In this document: in pieces, positions 61,569-64,000 of the stretch
How positions within the stretch are numbered: position 1 is the first letter of the stretch
Layout: each line of letters opens with the position of its first letter
DNA from: a virus
Length of the DNA stretch: 64,000 nt
Reading direction: 5' to 3' (one strand)
Virus record (IMG/VR): IMGVR_UViG_3300036715_000626
Coordinates: 62,001 to 126,000 of that record
The notes under the pieces: model-generated
Told to the model about the DNA's origin: nothing
What the model saw: the letters and a program-made list of their open reading frames with translations, nothing else
Databases searched by the model: none
Translations under genes and position numbers: made by a program

Positions 61569-63035
61569 ATGGAAAATATCGCAGAAACACCAATAATAGA
61601 AGAAATACCTTATAACGTAGCTGTTTGTTATGCTGATGGAAGTGCTATGCCGAATCCAGGATTCTACGGAACGGGTGTACATGGTTATATATACAATACT
61701 ATTAATCTAGATAAGAAAAATGGTGACAAACCAAGTAAGTACGTTATATCAGATATTGGTTATTTAGAAGCAGATCAATTGCTTAAATACAAATATAGAA
61801 CTGTTATACCAGATTATTATATTAACGGGTATGTTAGTTACGACGGCATCGGTACTAATAATATAGGAGAACTTAATGGGTTTATAGAAGTGATCACTAA
61901 CTTAATGCAACAAACTGAATTAGCTATTAAACACTACATTATTAAAACCGATAGTATGTATCTTATCAATGTTGAGAAATCTATATTACGAGATACAGCT
62001 AGAAGTTGGGCAAGTGAATTTGGTAAACCTAATTTACAATACTGGCATGTACTTGAAAAACTTATTCTAGAGATGAAAGAAAAAGATATAACTTATGAAA
62101 TAGTTAAAGTCTTAGGCCATTCAACATCGTTAGGAAATATTCTAGCAGACCGTTTAGCATTATTAGGACGTACTGAATCAACGCGTTTAAACGCAGATAT
62201 CTCTATAATGGTTACTCCTGCTAAGAACTACTGGACTGCTAAAGTTGATAGACATCCGTTCCTAAGTTTTAAACAATTGTTCTTTACTAACACATTACGA
62301 GAATCTAACACTGAAAACTTGTATGCTGTGATGAACTACAAACGTGATGTAGAACCTGGTAAGAAATCACACGAAGCTTGTTTTGGACTAGTACTCTTAC
62401 AAGAACAACAAACCTACATTGAAAGTGTTATTGACGTATATCAAAAGCATCTTAAGACATTATCGATAATTTATACAGCAAATCTAAATGATATTTATTC
62501 ACAATATGCTATCTTGTATAATAGTTTGTTTGGAGATAAAATATATAATTATAACCGTAAGAGAGGAATTCTGAGTGTATTGGAAAGACTTGAATTAGTA
62601 TATGACGTAAGACCTACTGGATTAGCTAACCAAGCTATCGACAAGATAATGGGGCTCTACACAATTATTCGTGAATATCGATCAACTGATAAGGTTCATG
62701 CTAATCGTCTCTTTATAGACGTCACAGATAGCTTCTACGGTGTAGATGAGAAAGGTAAACCAGTTACTGTTATTAAAAACGGTATTAACTCTGTTAACCT
62801 TGAAGTAAACGCTTTCGATACAGATTTGTTTATTCCGATTGAATTAGGAAAAGATACTTTAGAACGTAATGTATTTAAACGTATTGAAAAAGAAAATACT
62901 AAAGTTACTTTAGTGGTCACTAAGATATCTCCGACATTTATCGATTACTATCTTGTAGTTGAAATGGTTAACACTGGAGATATTTCAGTATGGTGTAATT
63001 TCTATAATAATAACATACTTTTACCAAAAAAATAA
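61569..63035 (+). CDS. RNase H type 1 with large C-terminal extension, 488 aa
   Basis: Residues 15-200 match RNase HI: CYADGSAMPNPG (D23), NNIGELNGF (E101), IIKTDSMYLI (D128) and LGHSTSLGNILADRLA (H184, D194). It degrades RNA in RNA-DNA hybrids, e.g. primers or R-loops. The remaining 285 residues are an unrecognised domain, possibly substrate-binding. Bacterial RNase HI is about 155 residues, so this is a fusion. TAGGAA site at ATG 61569; it ends in a convergent palindrome. Confidence 0.85.
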   Translation: MENIAETPIIEEIPYNVAVCYADGSAMPNPGFYGTGVHGYIYNTINLDKKNGDKPSKYVISDIGYLEADQLLKYKYRTVIPDYYINGYVSYDGIGTNNIGELNGFIEVITNLMQQTELAIKHYIIKTDSMYLINVEKSILRDTARSWASEFGKPNLQYWHVLEKLILEMKEKDITYEIVKVLGHSTSLGNILADRLALLGRTESTRLNADISIMVTPAKNYWTAKVDRHPFLSFKQLFFTNTLRESNTENLYAVMNYKRDVEPGKKSHEACFGLVLLQEQQTYIESVIDVYQKHLKTLSIIYTANLNDIYSQYAILYNSLFGDKIYNYNRKRGILSVLERLELVYDVRPTGLANQAIDKIMGLYTIIREYRSTDKVHANRLFIDVTDSFYGVDEKGKPVTVIKNGINSVNLEVNAFDTDLFIPIELGKDTLERNVFKRIEKENTKVTLVVTKISPTFIDYYLVVEMVNTGDISVWCNFYNNNILLPKK

Positions 63036-63039
63036 CCGA

Positions 63040-63073
63040 TAACTACTACCTAGGTAATCCTAGGTAGTAGTTA
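63040..63073. terminator. Convergent terminator palindrome
   Basis: A 15-bp perfect stem TAACTACTACCTAGG (loop TAAT) lies between the RNase H stop and the stop (63071) of the small minus-strand gene. Confidence 0.8.
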
Positions 63074-63214
63074 CTTAATGAAACTGTGTATGCTGTGTAT
63101 AAAACTAGCAGCATAGTATGTACCTGTCGCTAAAGTCGCGACTCCTAATACTGTGGCTAGAATTTCTTCTAGAACAGTATTCCAATTCCCGGTAACGATA
63201 TTTTTAACATTCAT
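63071..63214 (-). CDS. Small membrane-type peptide, 47 aa
   Basis: A 47-codon gene with a perfect GAGGAG site and ATG 63214, its own early-type promoter and a terminator. The centre is hydrophobic and Ala/Thr/Leu-rich (ILATVLGVATLATGTYYAAS), compatible with one membrane helix; the C-terminus is His/Ser-rich. It could be a small inner-membrane host-takeover or lysis-control peptide; function unknown. Confidence 0.7.
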   Translation of the reverse strand: MNVKNIVTGNWNTVLEEILATVLGVATLATGTYYAASFIHSIHSFIK

Positions 63215-63240
63215 AATAGACTCCTCGGTCTGGTATTAAT

Positions 63241-63265
63241 TAACTATATAATATAGCTTTATATT
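63241..63265 (-). promoter_or_regulatory. Early-type promoter for the 47-aa gene
   Basis: Minus-strand TATAAAGCTATATTATATAGTTA lies 30 bases before GAGGAG. Confidence 0.6.
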
Positions 63266-63282
63266 TTAATGGAAATGATGTT

Positions 63283-63312
63283 ACACTATGGACGCATATG
63301 CATCCATAGTGT
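63283..63312 (-). terminator. Terminator palindrome
   Basis: ACACTATGGA and its complement enclose GCATATGC with one mismatch. It begins at the stop of the gene running in from the right edge. Confidence 0.7.
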
Positions 63313-64000
63313 TATTTATCGGCTAACTTCTCTACGAGAGTAATAGAATGTTTAAACGTATCTAAACACTGATTGTATACATAGATCATTGTGATAGCAC
63401 TTGTGATTGCTTTAGCGGAGTTCTCTAGCATACCACCAAGATGTTCTAACACGTTACGAGAAATATTCATATCTTTATTATCATTAAGATACTTGTAAAG
63501 AGTGTTAACTCGTTCTGAAATAACTTTGGAAAGAGTTTTAATCTCTTCCATGCGTTTAAGCGTCGCGGTACCGTTTAGTTTAATAATAGTGTCATAACAC
63601 GTATCATAACTATTGATAGACGGAATAACGTTACCTAAGTTAGCTCTATCCTTAACACCGTTCTCATCGATGATTTCTGCGATAAGACCATATAATTTTG
63701 AAGAGATTTCAAAATCGTTTTTATCGCGGAATGGTTTAGTTTGTGTACGGAAATCTTTATTAGTAAGAACTTTTGAAACAGTATCGTCAGTTTCTTTAAG
63801 TATAGCGATAAGTTCCTTATCGATAATATCAAATCCACGCGATACACGATCAAGACTGTCCGGTAATGAAAGTTTCATACCTAACAAGACAGGTACTTGT
63901 ATTTTTTCAACATCAACAAGTTTAACGTTTTGTTTAATCTTATCAATACTCTGACGCATATCAAAGAGTTCTTTACCGCTGCGAGTAAGTTGTTGATCGT
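63312..64000 (-). CDS. Partial CDS, hypothetical virion-type protein
   Basis: The frame stays open to the right edge (DQQLTRSGKELFDMRQ upstream of the internal Met at 63959), so the true start is outside. The visible 229 residues are mostly helical, with long amphipathic segments and balanced charge. No motif. It could be a structural or scaffold protein by neighbourhood. Confidence 0.6.
   Translation of the reverse strand, partial: DQQLTRSGKELFDMRQSIDKIKQNVKLVDVEKIQVPVLLGMKLSLPDSLDRVSRGFDIIDKELIAILKETDDTVSKVLTNKDFRTQTKPFRDKNDFEISSKLYGLIAEIIDENGVKDRANLGNVIPSINSYDTCYDTIIKLNGTATLKRMEEIKTLSKVISERVNTLYKYLNDNKDMNISRNVLEHLGGMLENSAKAITSAITMIYVYNQCLDTFKHSITLVEKLADK

Noticed and set aside
1-64000. 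CRISPR arrays, insertion sequences, integrase or attachment sites
   Set aside because: No regularly spaced repeats, transposase or integrase motifs, or terminal duplications were seen. The many short palindromes are unrelated to one another and lie at gene ends.

Overview
This 64 kb AT-rich window is part of a large myovirus (jumbo phage) genome related to the phiKZ-like, nucleus-forming group (Chimalliviridae type). Four things support this: two separate sets of multisubunit RNA polymerase genes; a phage tubulin; a 620-residue protein resembling the phage-nucleus shell protein chimallin; and a gene order prohead protease / two virion proteins / RNAP beta, then RNAP beta'-N / giant transglycosylase protein, which matches phiKZ gp175-178 and gp180-181 as I recall it. 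A spanin pair implies a Gram-negative host. The dUTPase is of the dimeric type and resembles those I know from Campylobacter relatives, a weak hint to the host.

Layout. 1-6.5 kb is mostly minus-strand early-type genes. It includes a non-virion RNAP beta' gene interrupted, directly after its catalytic DFDGD motif, by a group I intron carrying an HNH endonuclease. 6.5-7.9 kb is an RNA-rich block with a class II tRNA, an aberrant tRNA, a duplicated structured element and a candidate pseudoknot. 7.9-9.8 kb is the chimallin candidate. 10-19 kb holds accessory and nucleotide-metabolism genes: a Rad50/SbcC-like ATPase, dUTPase, a small metalloprotease, cysteine-rich proteins and a 2-deoxyribosyltransferase-like protein. 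19-26 kb holds spanins, a probable propeller virion protein, a tail sheath with an inserted Kelch propeller, and the tail tube. 26-46.7 kb holds baseplate/virion proteins, prohead protease, virion RNAP beta (one 1568-residue chain with a nucleotidyltransferase-like C-terminus), a spike protein, part of a family B DNA polymerase, and six overlapping small genes. 46.8-51.4 kb holds tubulin, three paralogous zinc-finger proteins, a free-standing HNH endonuclease and virion RNAP beta'-N. 51.5-64 kb holds the 1796-residue transglycosylase/tape-measure-like protein, small virion candidates, a RuvC-like resolvase and an RNase H fusion.

Regulation is visible. Many minus-strand genes have an upstream element close to TATATTATT, which resembles the phiKZ early promoter TATATTAC. 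Almost every gene block ends in a near-perfect palindrome, usually followed by a T-rich tract. Several early-type leaders carry a short perfect palindrome just before the ribosome binding site. A plausible scheme is that injected virion RNAP reads the TATATTATT promoters, producing the spliced non-virion RNAP subunit, the shell protein and DNA-metabolism proteins, while the new RNAP reads the late structural genes.
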